Below, piece by piece: positions 27,861 to 36,491 of a stretch of DNA of 64,000 nt (its first letter is position 1; each line of letters starts with the position of its first letter). This DNA comes from an uncultured Alphaproteobacteria bacterium (GTDB lineage Bacteria > Pseudomonadota > Alphaproteobacteria > RF32 > CAG-239), in NCBI GenBank assembly GCA_944391445.1, contig CALXTL010000010.1, forward strand, positions 1 through 64,000, read 5' to 3'. The translations under genes were made by a program, and so were the position numbers. The notes under the pieces were generated by a model. It saw only the letters and a program-made list of their open reading frames with translations, was not told the DNA's origin and did no database searches.

Positions 27861-29104
27861 TTTGATAATTTCCCCAATAAATGTCCGCAAAAACTGTCTT
27901 TGTGAATACTAAGTATTTTCCGCCCCAAAAAATAAAAACGAATTCGCTTTCCACCTGTTGGCAACTCTTTTTCAAATATATAAAAAAACCAAGAGCATTT
28001 ATGGAACATCTTCCGAGGGCGTTTACAAAATTCATCAGCCATGGCCAATACTTCTGCCCGTTCACGTTCCGGCGTGCCCAAACTAATATATTGTTGCCGT
28101 GTTGCACGCTGCATGGCTGATAAAATTTCTCTTGATTTCTCTGACAAAAATTTCATTGCCGCATACAAGGCGTTCTCATCGCCAGCTTTAACAATCAAAC
28201 CACCCTTTCCGTCATCAATTAAATAATTGGCGCCAACTTTATCAGTCGTAATCATAATCTTGCCATACATACAACCTTCTATCGCCGTCAAACCGGAAGG
28301 CTCATCTAACGACGGCACCACCAAAACATCAATATCGTCAAAAAATTTTTGCTTCTCTGCGCTTTCAATTTCGCCAAGCCAAACCGCGTTTTTTGTATTT
28401 TTAAAAATTTTACATCCGTAAGTATGATTATAATTTCCGGCAATCGTCAGCGTAACATTTTTATTTTCTTTCGCTAACCTGTCAAAAGCTCTGGTCAGCA
28501 CATCCACTCCTTTAACCGGAATAATTGAACCTATGTAACCGAAACGGAGTTTTTTCCCAATCGGAGTAAAGTGCTCAAACATATCAGCCACGGCATTATT
28601 GATAACGCGAACATGAGGATTATACTTTCTTACAACATCAGCAGCATAATCAGATACAGTGTAAATATTCTCAAAACGGGAAAACAAAGAAGCAAATGTC
28701 GGATTTCCGGTCATTGCATCATCCACAAGCTTAGTTTCACGAATAAACCACACAAGCGGAATTCCCGTCCGCCGTAAAACATCAACATATTTATAAGTTT
28801 CGGTTGTATTACAGAGAATAAAGCTATAATCTTTAGTTGATAAACGCCAAGCTTTTATAATTTTCCAATATGTATCTGTTTTAAAAATGAGCGGTTCAAA
28901 ACCTGCTTCTTGATACTTGGATAATAGTTTTCCGCCTCTGATTGTCCAAACGTCAACCTTATAACCAGCCGCCGAAAAATATTTTGCCTGCCGTAATAAT
29001 GAATTTGGTGCCCCACTGATACTAAGCTCATGTGAAATTAATAAAATTTTCTTATTTTTAACACCCATATCTGATTCCGGCTTTTTTTGGCTAAACTCAA
29101 CCAT
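27857..29104 (-). CDS. GT4 family glycosyltransferase, first gene of the glycan operon
   Basis: A 415-residue GT-B glycosyltransferase. The N-terminal acceptor domain has SHELSISGAPNSLLRQAKY (about 25-43). The C-terminal domain begins at LRFGYIGSIIPVKGVDVL (about 180) and has the nucleotide-sugar site PSLDEPSGLTAIEGCMYGK near 272. A short tail after residue 365 contains RIRFYFLGRKIL, a segment type also found in the adjacent acyltransferase N-terminus. No clear ribosome site is seen before the ATG at 29104; an internal ATG 12 codons later is possible. Its stop overlaps the next gene. Confidence 0.88.
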   Translation of the reverse strand: MVEFSQKKPESDMGVKNKKILLISHELSISGAPNSLLRQAKYFSAAGYKVDVWTIRGGKLLSKYQEAGFEPLIFKTDTYWKIIKAWRLSTKDYSFILCNTTETYKYVDVLRRTGIPLVWFIRETKLVDDAMTGNPTFASLFSRFENIYTVSDYAADVVRKYNPHVRVINNAVADMFEHFTPIGKKLRFGYIGSIIPVKGVDVLTRAFDRLAKENKNVTLTIAGNYNHTYGCKIFKNTKNAVWLGEIESAEKQKFFDDIDVLVVPSLDEPSGLTAIEGCMYGKIMITTDKVGANYLIDDGKGGLIVKAGDENALYAAMKFLSEKSREILSAMQRATRQQYISLGTPERERAEVLAMADEFCKRPRKMFHKCSWFFYIFEKELPTGGKRIRFYFLGRKILSIHKDSFCGHLLGKLSK

Positions 29105-29244
29105 TGAATAATAGTAAAATTATAATATCTTATGTAAAGAAAAAGACAAGTCAAAAGTTAAAAACATAAAATCATTGTGAATAACGGTTCTTATTTTTCT
29201 CTCTCAAAAACGTCAGATAGTAAGAAAATTTCCAAAGGCCGCAA

Positions 29245-29281
29245 AAAAAAGAACTCTCCTTTGAGGAGAGCTCTTTCAAAA
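29245..29281 (-). terminator. Terminator after the small membrane protein
   Basis: AGAGCTCTCCTC and GAGGAGAGTTCT-type arms form a strong stem followed by a T run on the minus strand, right after the 64-residue membrane protein. Confidence 0.85.
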
Positions 29282-29290
29282 AACGGCAGA

Positions 29291-29485
29291 TCAAAAGAAA
29301 CTGCGACGCCGGCGCAAATGCCATAACCCCGCCGCACTGAGCGCAACATCGGCGGCCACGCCTGCAGTTGCGAACGAAACGGCGGCGGCATCTTCATGGC
29401 CGTTAAAACCAAATACCCAAAACAAAACAATGCCCAACGCAGCGATCGTCAAAAATGTCCACCAGATTTTTTCTAATTTTTTCAT
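29291..29485 (-). CDS. Small two-helix membrane protein
   Basis: A 64-residue protein starting MKKLEKIW. Two hydrophobic helices (about 9-28 and 33-55) are separated by a short acidic turn (GHEDAA) and followed by a positively charged end (RRRRSFF), as expected for a small inner-membrane protein with the tail in the cytoplasm. There is no strong ribosome site. A terminator follows directly. No homologue is recognised, so function is unknown. Confidence 0.55.
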   Translation of the reverse strand: MKKLEKIWWTFLTIAALGIVLFWVFGFNGHEDAAAVSFATAGVAADVALSAAGLWHLRRRRSFF

Positions 29486-29642
29486 AATACATCAGGTTTC
29501 TTTACAGAGGGGGCACCCTTTGATGCTTCCTGTTCCCTCCTTATAATTAAATAAACAATACTTAAAATACAAAAAGTATTATATCACAATTTTTCAAAAT
29601 TCAAACCCCCTATCTGCCTCAAAAAAACTTTTACTTATTTTC

Positions 29643-31025
29643 TTAAAACTCATCACTCAAAATTTTCATCATCTCTTCCCAAACTTTTTCATAGATAGTT
29701 TTCTGCCGATACGGATCATAGTTATTGGTTTGCAAGAGATGCGGAGGAAACAATCTGTAACACGGGTTTCTTCTAGTTGCATCCGGAATTTCAACCATAC
29801 ATACAATTACTTCCTGTAAGTTATAGTCTTCTCCACGATTTGCAGTCAAAGGAGTGTCATAACGCAAAGAATTTGTATAATGCCGATCATTGGCAAATTT
29901 ATAATTAAAGAAATGAGCCAACTTTTGACTGTCGCTTAATCTTCCGCCCTCTTCCGTTTTAAGCAAAGCTATTTCACGTTTATACTTATCAAAATAAGCA
30001 CGCATGATATAAGCAACAAAATATACATACGGCGCATGTTTATAAAGAGTCCATCCGCACATCACTTTATGCACTTGCTCAAATATACGCCTAAAATCTC
30101 GGAGGCTTAAATCAAAAATAAATCCAAGGTTATTTAACAAATTAACCAAGAAATCATTCTCCGCAAACATCATAAAATCATATTCGCGAATTAATGATCG
30201 GATATAATTTTTATAATCTCCCAGCGGCAGATAAAACTCAAAATCAACAATTCTCTTTAAATAACCAGCTGCATTTTTTGCTCCGTAAAATTGTTGTATT
30301 GTTGATTTTAACTGTTCGTCATCAACTGCCAAGATAAATGTTATACCTTTAATATTAAACAAGTGCTTAATATAATCTAGTAATCTAACGGCAAAATCAG
30401 CTTTACACCTATCTAAATCATCAATAAAAACAACCAAAGGAAATTCTTTCCTTTGAGTATCAACTAACTGACTTAAAGCATGACGAAATTCGCTAATAAC
30501 ATTTTCGCGATTTAGCTCAATATCTAATACATCATTACAAAGCTTTTGTACCTGCTGTGAATGATCATCCACATCTTGAGCAAAATCACAAGCTGCATCT
30601 ATCAGCTTATCTGTATCTATGCCTATATATTTTCCAACAAAAGCACCCAAACAGTATTTCAGCATTGCCGGAATATTGTTTACAACTAACTTTTGAGCAG
30701 CCGCCTTAAACCCGGCGCTGTTAGGAGAAGTTTCAAAATGTCTGATAAAAATGCTGCAAAAAGAGATAAAAGCATCTTGAGCATAATCATGCTGCCAAGC
30801 ATTATAATATAATGTTTTATACCCTTTTTGTTCTAAATGCTTTTTAAGAAGATTGACAAAAAATGTCTTTCCACTGCCAAATTGCCCCGAAATTTGCAAA
30901 ACAAAATTATCATCTTTCTCTGAAAAAATCAATTTTTCTATGGATGAAAGATATTTATAGCGTTCAAATTTATCCTCGTGTTTCAGATCATCCAAACTTA
31001 GCACATCATAATTACGTTCTATCAT
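29643..31025 (-). CDS. KAP family P-loop NTPase
   Basis: A 460-residue protein of the KAP P-loop NTPase class. Walker A is GQFGSGKT (about residue 46), and Walker B is LVVFIDDLDRC (about 198-208). The helical KAP insert precedes Walker B. The usual transmembrane helices inside the KAP domain are not obvious here, so it may be a soluble variant. AAGGA precedes the ATG. The KAP class includes membrane-associated regulators and several phage-defence proteins; which applies here is not known. The gene is distinctly more AT-rich than the housekeeping genes around it, consistent with lateral acquisition. Confidence 0.85.
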   Translation of the reverse strand: MIERNYDVLSLDDLKHEDKFERYKYLSSIEKLIFSEKDDNFVLQISGQFGSGKTFFVNLLKKHLEQKGYKTLYYNAWQHDYAQDAFISFCSIFIRHFETSPNSAGFKAAAQKLVVNNIPAMLKYCLGAFVGKYIGIDTDKLIDAACDFAQDVDDHSQQVQKLCNDVLDIELNRENVISEFRHALSQLVDTQRKEFPLVVFIDDLDRCKADFAVRLLDYIKHLFNIKGITFILAVDDEQLKSTIQQFYGAKNAAGYLKRIVDFEFYLPLGDYKNYIRSLIREYDFMMFAENDFLVNLLNNLGFIFDLSLRDFRRIFEQVHKVMCGWTLYKHAPYVYFVAYIMRAYFDKYKREIALLKTEEGGRLSDSQKLAHFFNYKFANDRHYTNSLRYDTPLTANRGEDYNLQEVIVCMVEIPDATRRNPCYRLFPPHLLQTNNYDPYRQKTIYEKVWEEMMKILSDEF

Positions 31026-31056
31026 TTTTCTTTTCCTTGTTTTTTTGACAATACCG

Positions 31057-31320
31057 CTAAAAGAACTTCTTTATATTAGAAACAAAATATGAGCCAAATA
31101 TCAAAAAAATAAAAAAAACAAACGTTTTATATGCTCTTTTAAGCAGTGAAAAATCAATTTCACCTTTCATAAACGGACTATAATTAAACGACTTTGCCCC
31201 GCCTTTTGTATCAACATCTTCTTTTCGAATTGTTTTATTCCATAAAAAATTATTCAGAGAATCAAAAGAATATGGATAACAAACCCGTCCAACATCAAAG
31301 ATACAAAATCTTATGGCCAT
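31057..31320 (-). pseudogene. Truncated HAD-superfamily-like fragment
   Basis: An 87-codon frame. Its first 60 or so residues read like the start of a HAD phosphatase: IRFCIFDVGRVCYPYSFDSLN, then a KGGAKSFNYSPFMKGEIDFSLL stretch typical of the cap entry. After that it runs into an unrelated hydrophobic stretch and stops. The catalytic core beyond motif I is missing, so it is probably the 5' end of a deleted gene next to the KAP NTPase. The alternative is a novel small membrane protein. Confidence 0.45.
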
Positions 31321-31522
31321 TTTTAATTACCTGTAACATATTTAATTCAAGAAATATTAAAATACAGAAGTTAACCAGTTACAAGCTTTTTGAATAATAT
31401 CTAAACATCTTATCCTTAGGATTATTTAGTTAAAAACAATAACTTTTGTATTTATTCGTTCCCCCCAAAAAAAATGATATTTTTTCAAAAAACATAACAT
31501 CAAAACTCAGTTAAACGCTTGA

Positions 31523-31555
31523 TAAAAAAACAGCCCCTGCAATAGGAGCTGTTAA
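31523..31555 (-). terminator. Terminator of the CAT tRNA
   Basis: On the minus strand AACAGCTCC pairs with GGGGCTGTT around TATTGCA, followed by TTTTTTATC. It lies immediately after the tRNA 3' end. Confidence 0.88.
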
Positions 31556-31558
31556 TGA

Positions 31559-31635
31559 TGGTGGGCCCAGATGGACTCGAACCAACGACCAGACCGTTAT
31601 GAGCGGCCCGCTCTAACCAACTGAGCTATGGGCCC
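31559..31635 (-). tRNA. tRNA with CAT anticodon (Met elongator or Ile2)
   Basis: A 77-nt tRNA on the minus strand. The acceptor GGGCCCA pairs with TGGGCCC, the D-arm is GCTCAGTTGGTTAGAGC, the anticodon loop is CTCATAA, the T-loop is GTTCGAGTC, and CCA is encoded. The anticodon is CAT. The acceptor sequence looks more like the lysidine-modified isoleucine tRNA (AUA) than elongator methionine, but the two cannot be separated by eye. Confidence 0.92.
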
Positions 31636-31735
31636 GAAATTTACCTGTTCGGCAAACCCAAACTGCTCAGAAAATAAGTCAAAACCCAAACTTAGTCAAG
31701 AGCTTTTTGCCCAAAACACTGCCTTAAAAAATATA

Positions 31736-31764
31736 TAGACAAAAATGCGTTTTTGCATTATATT
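31736..31764 (+). promoter_or_regulatory. Promoter of the 31802 gene, with internal palindrome
   Basis: TAGACA and TATATT sit 17 bases apart, a good sigma-70 match. GACAAAAAT and ATTTTTGTC form an inverted repeat across the same stretch (31738-31770), which may be a repressor site. Confidence 0.6.
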
Positions 31765-31801
31765 TTTGTCAAAATCATTAACGCATTGAGGAAATCCCGC
31801 C

Positions 31802-32359
31802 ATGAAAAACATATATCGTGTTGTCTGTAGCGAAAATCAACGTTTATACCCCGGCAAAACATTTATCGACATCTACCCCGCCGGCAGTATGCGCCCGGAA
31901 AACAGCCTCACTCACGACTGCCTGTTACAAATGCGACGGATGGCCTCCCCCGGCGTTGACAAAATTGAATCCGGCATTTTACTGACTGAATTGGATAATG
32001 GCGAAATCTCTCTGCAATATGAAAAAAGAACAAATTATCGTTTACGGCGCTATCAGGAGCATCTTCGTCAACGGTTAGACCCGAAAATCATTGCAACATT
32101 CAAAGAAATGAAAAGCCAAAACAAAGATCGTACGCTGGAAGTAAGCCTGGTTCATATGGCCATAATGTTTGATCTTTTCAATACTGAAAAAGACAAACCT
32201 CTCAGCGCGCGGGAAGATGCCTTGATTCGAGAAAATATGCGCCAAAAAAGACAAGCGGCTAAGCGCCGGGAACTTATTGCCCGTCAGGCTGCAGGCAAAT
32301 ATGCCGCTCATCCGGAAATTATGCTTGCCTGGAAACAGGCTCTCTATCGAGGAGACTAA
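31802..32359 (+). CDS. Unknown protein, paralogue of the gene at 52701
   Basis: This gene encodes 185 residues, with GAGGAA ahead of the ATG and a recognisable promoter upstream. It is soluble, with a basic C-terminal third rich in Arg, Lys and Ala (about 140-180) that may form a helix. It shares with the product at 52701 an N-terminal signature (YRVVCSEN here, FRVVCTED there) and a terminal YRGD motif. I recognise no known family. A terminator hairpin follows the stop. Both genes stand alone, suggesting a dispersed, lineage-specific family. Confidence 0.7.
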   Translation: MKNIYRVVCSENQRLYPGKTFIDIYPAGSMRPENSLTHDCLLQMRRMASPGVDKIESGILLTELDNGEISLQYEKRTNYRLRRYQEHLRQRLDPKIIATFKEMKSQNKDRTLEVSLVHMAIMFDLFNTEKDKPLSAREDALIRENMRQKRQAAKRRELIARQAAGKYAAHPEIMLAWKQALYRGD

Positions 32360-32361
32360 AA

Positions 32362-32393
32362 ACCGGCTGTTTCAAATGAAACAACCGGTCTTT
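32362..32393. terminator. Bidirectional terminator
   Basis: ACCGG-TGTTTC and GAAACA-CCGGT form a stem around AAAT with one mismatch bulge on each side, between the converging genes at 31802 and 32410. Confidence 0.7.
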
Positions 32394-32409
32394 GGTTCTG
32401 CTCGGAAAA

Positions 32410-32820
32410 TTATCCGATCAGGGTCACCTTACCATCTTTACGCAAATAACGACGTCCGTCATCCATACAAAAACTTTCGCCGTCTTTAATTTCCTGAAAA
32501 TGAAAATCTCTGTCTGCAACCACATGCATTTTAGTCATGGTCGGATCGCGCTGAGCAAAAGACTTAACATAAACAACAGCCTTAACGGCTTTATCGTATC
32601 CGGGAATATACCCTTCATAGTCCGCCACATAACACGGGCACCCGACTCTGCCTCGGGCATCCTTGTTACGGGAAAACCAACCATACCGGATCAGATACTG
32701 AGGATGTTCATCCTGCACATTTTTCGTCACCAGATCATTGTCCAACATGTTTGCCGCCAAAAAAGCCAGCATCAGCTTGAGCGCTTGCTCATCTGAGGAA
32801 ACTTTCAAATCTTTTCTCAT
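32410..32820 (-). CDS. Unknown small cytoplasmic protein
   Basis: A 136-residue protein with no signal peptide and no transmembrane segment. Its first half is a helical stretch (LMLAFLAANML), and the second half carries Cys, Asp and Gly-rich segments (GRVGCPCYVADYEG, CMDDGRRYLRKDG). No strong ribosome site is visible. I recognise no family. It is divergent in style from both neighbours and could be an orphan accessory gene. Confidence 0.55.
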   Translation of the reverse strand: MRKDLKVSSDEQALKLMLAFLAANMLDNDLVTKNVQDEHPQYLIRYGWFSRNKDARGRVGCPCYVADYEGYIPGYDKAVKAVVYVKSFAQRDPTMTKMHVVADRDFHFQEIKDGESFCMDDGRRYLRKDGKVTLIG

Positions 32821-32857
32821 AATTTGATATTTTAAGGTGAAACATAACGGCGGAAAA

Positions 32858-33676
32858 TCAATATTTGATCAGCCCTGCCGCCTTCATAATAATTTCGAAA
32901 TCATCTTTGAAACAAATAAGATAAGGTTTTCTTACCTTGCATTGGGATGTAAACCATTTCTCCGAAAAGCGGTCGATCTCCGCACCCGTTTCACAGTCAT
33001 AAAGCCCCATGCCTAAAGCTTTCACAACAGCCATACCGCCGGCAATATCCCATAAATTAGCCCGCAATACAGCACCACGAAGACGCTTCTGAGCAATAAA
33101 CAAGAAATAAATGACCGCCGAAAAATAATCTTCCCAGATAAACTCACCTGGTTTTTGTCCGCTGACAAACCATGAATGTCCCATCAGCACACGGGAATCA
33201 GATTTGACATTTTTAGGCAAAATAGACGTTCTGCCGTCCTTTTCCAGATACACGCTCTGACCATTGGTATAAACCAACTCGCCAAGCGCCGGCGCATACA
33301 AATACCCCTCCTGCATAAAGCCGTTCTTCATCACGGCAACCGAAATACCATACAAAGGCATTCCCGCGGCGTAGTTAACCGTACCGTCAATCGGATCAAT
33401 GATAAATTGATAATCTCTTTCCCCGGCCTTTTCAAAAACACGGTTTTCCAAACTGCCGATAGTTTCTTCATCAATAATCATATGGCTCAGATGCGCGTAA
33501 TGCTCAGCCACAAAGGACTTGAACATTCGACTGATTTCCAGGTCGACTTCCGTCACCAAAAAATTCGCCTGATTGTCGTGTCCTTTAAAAGTCTGCTCAT
33601 GCCGGGCATTCCTTTTCTCAAGCGAAAATCTGCCGGCTTCCAGCACGAATTGTTTCAATTCTCCAAAATGTTTCAT
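32858..33676 (-). CDS. Inositol monophosphatase family protein
   Basis: A 272-residue phosphatase of the IMPase/SuhB/HisN superfamily. Motif one is IDEET (metal ligand Glu), motif two is DPIDGTVNY (about residue 91), and the C-terminal motif is WDIAGG (about 212). Members dephosphorylate inositol phosphate, histidinol phosphate or 3'-phosphoadenosine phosphates; the substrate here cannot be assigned. ATG at 33676 was chosen over an earlier TTG. No clear ribosome site is seen. Confidence 0.9.
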   Translation of the reverse strand: MKHFGELKQFVLEAGRFSLEKRNARHEQTFKGHDNQANFLVTEVDLEISRMFKSFVAEHYAHLSHMIIDEETIGSLENRVFEKAGERDYQFIIDPIDGTVNYAAGMPLYGISVAVMKNGFMQEGYLYAPALGELVYTNGQSVYLEKDGRTSILPKNVKSDSRVLMGHSWFVSGQKPGEFIWEDYFSAVIYFLFIAQKRLRGAVLRANLWDIAGGMAVVKALGMGLYDCETGAEIDRFSEKWFTSQCKVRKPYLICFKDDFEIIMKAAGLIKY

Positions 33677-33762
33677 ATACAAAATTGTTTTTAAAATAGT
33701 AAATAATCAGGACTATGAAACTACTCCACTAAACCAAATTTGTCAATCAATCCCCAGAATGA

Positions 33763-34206
33763 TCAAAGCAGATTTTCAACGCTTTTATGCCCGGTAGCAA
33801 AGTCTTTAACCAAAAAAGTTGTTGTTTCAGCCGCTGAATGCTTGCGAAATAGCAGTCCGTGCCCCAAACACAAACCGACATCTATATTAAAATCTGTTTT
33901 TTCTTTATTCAGAAATTCAGCCTGAGCCACCGGATCACAACTTGGTCCTGAAAGTTCACTGCAGATATCCTGCCCTTTCAAACCGCTTTCTTTACAGTTA
34001 ACGGCCGCCACATCAAACCCTGCTTCGCAAAGCAATTGCGCCAGTCTATCAGCATAAGGCTGTACGCCGATGCAGTTGGCAATGCCTATTTTTTGGAATC
34101 CGGACAGCCGTAAATAATCAATCAGCTCCTTCAACCGTGATTTATGACGAGCCTTGGCCGATATCTTCATAATTTCAACATCTTGAGAATTATAAAACGC
34201 AGTCAT
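33763..34206 (-). CDS. DUF1847-like protein, lacking the N-terminal cysteine cluster
   Basis: A 147-residue protein. Its body (about 25-147) reads like the DUF1847 family: FQKIGIANCIGVQPYADRLA, then CDPVAQAEFLNKEKTDFNI, VGLCLGHGLLFRKHS and VKDFATGHKSV. Usual members are around 200 residues and open with a metal-binding Cys cluster that is absent here. AGGGGA lies ahead of the ATG at 34206. Function unknown. It sits just after the rpoD terminator on the same strand. Confidence 0.8.
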   Translation of the reverse strand: MTAFYNSQDVEIMKISAKARHKSRLKELIDYLRLSGFQKIGIANCIGVQPYADRLAQLLCEAGFDVAAVNCKESGLKGQDICSELSGPSCDPVAQAEFLNKEKTDFNIDVGLCLGHGLLFRKHSAAETTTFLVKDFATGHKSVENLL

Positions 34207-34222
34207 GATAGTCCCCTGCATG

Positions 34223-34247
34223 AAAAAATCCCCCCGGAGGGGGATCT
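34223..34247 (-). terminator. rpoD terminator
   Basis: GATCCCCCTCC and GGGGGGATT-type arms form a strong stem on the minus strand followed by TTTTTTC, just after the rpoD stop. Confidence 0.85.
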
Positions 34248-34254
34248 TTATAAA

Positions 34255-36333
34255 TTATTGATCCAAAAAGCTTCTCAACTTACGCGAGCGGCTCGGATGC
34301 TTCAATTTCCGCAGCGCCTTGGCTTCAATCTGGCGGATACGTTCGCGCGTAACATTAAATTGCTGACCGACTTCCTCCAGCGTGTGATCTGTATTCATAC
34401 CTATACCAAAACGCATGCGCAAAACGCGCTCTTCGCGAGGTGTCAACGATGACAAAATACGGGTGCAGGTCTCTTTCAGGTTGGAATGAATTGCAGAATC
34501 AAGAGGCTGCAATGCACTGTCATCGGCAATAAAATCGCCCAGAGAAGAATCTTCTTCGTCACCGACCGGCGCCTCCAAAGAAACAGGCTCTTTGGCAATT
34601 TTCATAACTTTGCGCACTTTTTCAAGCGGCATCGACAAACGTTTGGCCAACTCCTCCGGCACGGGTTCGCGCCCCATTTCAGCCAGCATCTGCCGCGATG
34701 TCCGCACCAGTTTATTAATAGTCTCAATCATATGAACCGGAATACGGATTGTCCGTGCCTGGTCTGCAATCGAGCGGGTAATGGCCTGGCGGATCCACCA
34801 GGTCGCATAAGTTGAAAACTTATATCCGCGGCGATATTCAAATTTGTCAACCGCCTTCATCAGACCGATGTTACCTTCCTGAATTAAATCAAGAAACTGC
34901 AAACCGCGATTCGTATATTTCTTAGCAATGGAAATAACCAGGCGCAGATTGGCTTCAATCATTTCTTTCTTGGCACGGTCGGCTTCGCGTTCGCCTTTTT
35001 TGATGGTATCCACCATCCGGCGGTATTCCGAAATCGGCAAACCGCATTCCTGAGCCATATGCGCAACGGAATCCCTCAGTTCAACAATCTCCGAACCATA
35101 TTTTTCAACAAAAGTTTTCCAATGCTTGTCTGTTTTCTTAGAAACTTTCTCCAACCATGCCGGATCCAGTTCTGATTTCTGATACGCTTCCAGAAAATCC
35201 TCGCGTTTGATTTTGCAGGAAAGAGCATAGCGCAACAACTTGCCTTCCAAGCCCATCAGACGCTTGTTCAAACCGTTAAGCTGCTCAACCAATTGTTCAA
35301 CTCGGGTTGCATTCAGATGGATGGAGCTCATCAGCTCAACCAGTTCTTTCTTCACCTGCAGATAATGTTTTTCAACAGCCGGCGTTGCCTGTTTCCCGGC
35401 AAGAATGGCGTCAACGCGTTTATTCTGAATCTTTTTCAAATCGTCATAATAACTGGAAATTTTGTTCAGAATATCCAACACCGGCTCTTTAAGAGCTTCC
35501 TCCATGGCAGAAACAGAAGCCGAAGACCGACCGGCACCGCCGTCAAGATCCTCATCGCCATCAACACTGCCGCTTTCTTCGCCCTCTGCCATATCATCGG
35601 CGCTGTCTTCTTCCTCCGGTTCGTCATCAACCGTATCGTCAAGCTCCATATCATCGTCTTCGATATCTTCATCAATATCGTCAAGGCTTTCTTTTTTGGC
35701 GAGTTCTTCAGCAACTTTGTCCAAATCTTCGGGAGCCTGGGCATCATCCTCGTCGAACTCAAGTCCCTCGACATCGCCGCCATACATCATCTCCAGATCA
35801 ACAATATCTCGCAGCTGCATGGTGCCGTTGATCAGTTCGTCGCGCCAGCCGGCAATGGCTTTAATCGTCATCGGACTTTCGCACAAACCGTCGATCATAA
35901 CTGTCTTTCCGGCCTCAATACGTTTGGCAATTGCAATTTCGCCATCGCGGGAAAGCAGTTCCACCGTGCCCATCTCTTTCAGATACATGCGAACCGGATC
36001 GTCGCTGCGCCCCATCTCCTTTTCGTCAAAATTACCGCTTTCTTCCTCTTCGTCATCATAATTGTCGTCGTCGACGGCATCGGCCTCAAAACCGTCAACA
36101 TCGGCCTCGGCAATGATACTGATACCCATATCGGAAATATCAGTCATGATGTCTTCAATATTTTCGGAAGTCTCCTTTTCCGGAGGAAGAGCCTTATTAA
36201 GCTCTTCAACGGTAATATAGCCTCGGACTTTGCCTTTCTCAATCAAACGTTTGACCGCACTGCCGAGAGAATCAATCAGCGGTGCGTCTGCAGACGAACC
36301 ATCATACAGATCGGAATTTTCAATATCTGACAT
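34255..36333 (-). CDS. rpoD: RNA polymerase sigma-70 factor RpoD
   Basis: The 692-residue housekeeping sigma factor. Region 1.1 is N-terminal ([20 protein letters not shown] onward). Region 1.2 has [12 protein letters not shown] (about 111-122). A non-conserved, extremely acidic insert (about 190-265, runs of Asp and Glu) follows. Region 2 with [22 protein letters not shown] and the -10 recognition helix [11 protein letters not shown], region 3, and region 4 with the helix-turn-helix [23 protein letters not shown] complete the protein. It follows dnaG in the macromolecular synthesis order yqeY-dnaG-rpoD. Confidence 0.98.
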   Translation of the reverse strand: MSDIENSDLYDGSSADAPLIDSLGSAVKRLIEKGKVRGYITVEELNKALPPEKETSENIEDIMTDISDMGISIIAEADVDGFEADAVDDDNYDDEEEESGNFDEKEMGRSDDPVRMYLKEMGTVELLSRDGEIAIAKRIEAGKTVMIDGLCESPMTIKAIAGWRDELINGTMQLRDIVDLEMMYGGDVEGLEFDEDDAQAPEDLDKVAEELAKKESLDDIDEDIEDDDMELDDTVDDEPEEEDSADDMAEGEESGSVDGDEDLDGGAGRSSASVSAMEEALKEPVLDILNKISSYYDDLKKIQNKRVDAILAGKQATPAVEKHYLQVKKELVELMSSIHLNATRVEQLVEQLNGLNKRLMGLEGKLLRYALSCKIKREDFLEAYQKSELDPAWLEKVSKKTDKHWKTFVEKYGSEIVELRDSVAHMAQECGLPISEYRRMVDTIKKGEREADRAKKEMIEANLRLVISIAKKYTNRGLQFLDLIQEGNIGLMKAVDKFEYRRGYKFSTYATWWIRQAITRSIADQARTIRIPVHMIETINKLVRTSRQMLAEMGREPVPEELAKRLSMPLEKVRKVMKIAKEPVSLEAPVGDEEDSSLGDFIADDSALQPLDSAIHSNLKETCTRILSSLTPREERVLRMRFGIGMNTDHTLEEVGQQFNVTRERIRQIEAKALRKLKHPSRSRKLRSFLDQ

Positions 36334-36491
36334 TAACGTTCCCTAAAAACCGGTTTTTTGATAAATTTTCAGCTAGTGCACTTTTTAATAATTTTTATCC
36401 GTAATGTCAAGCACAGAGTAAATTTTTTTCATGTAAAAAAAGCATATTTTTTGACGATTCGTCGGCAAAGCAGAATTTTCCGAGTTTTTCT

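Noticed and set aside
29191-29430. Alternative 79-codon frame overlapping the small membrane protein
   Set aside because: It reads through the terminator hairpin at 29245-29281; the other frame ends before the hairpin and has a clean two-helix pattern.
35293-36330. 345-codon and 199-codon plus-strand frames opposite rpoD
   Set aside because: They are complements of the acidic Asp/Glu-rich insert, which gives Ser-rich or hydrophobic frames on the other strand.
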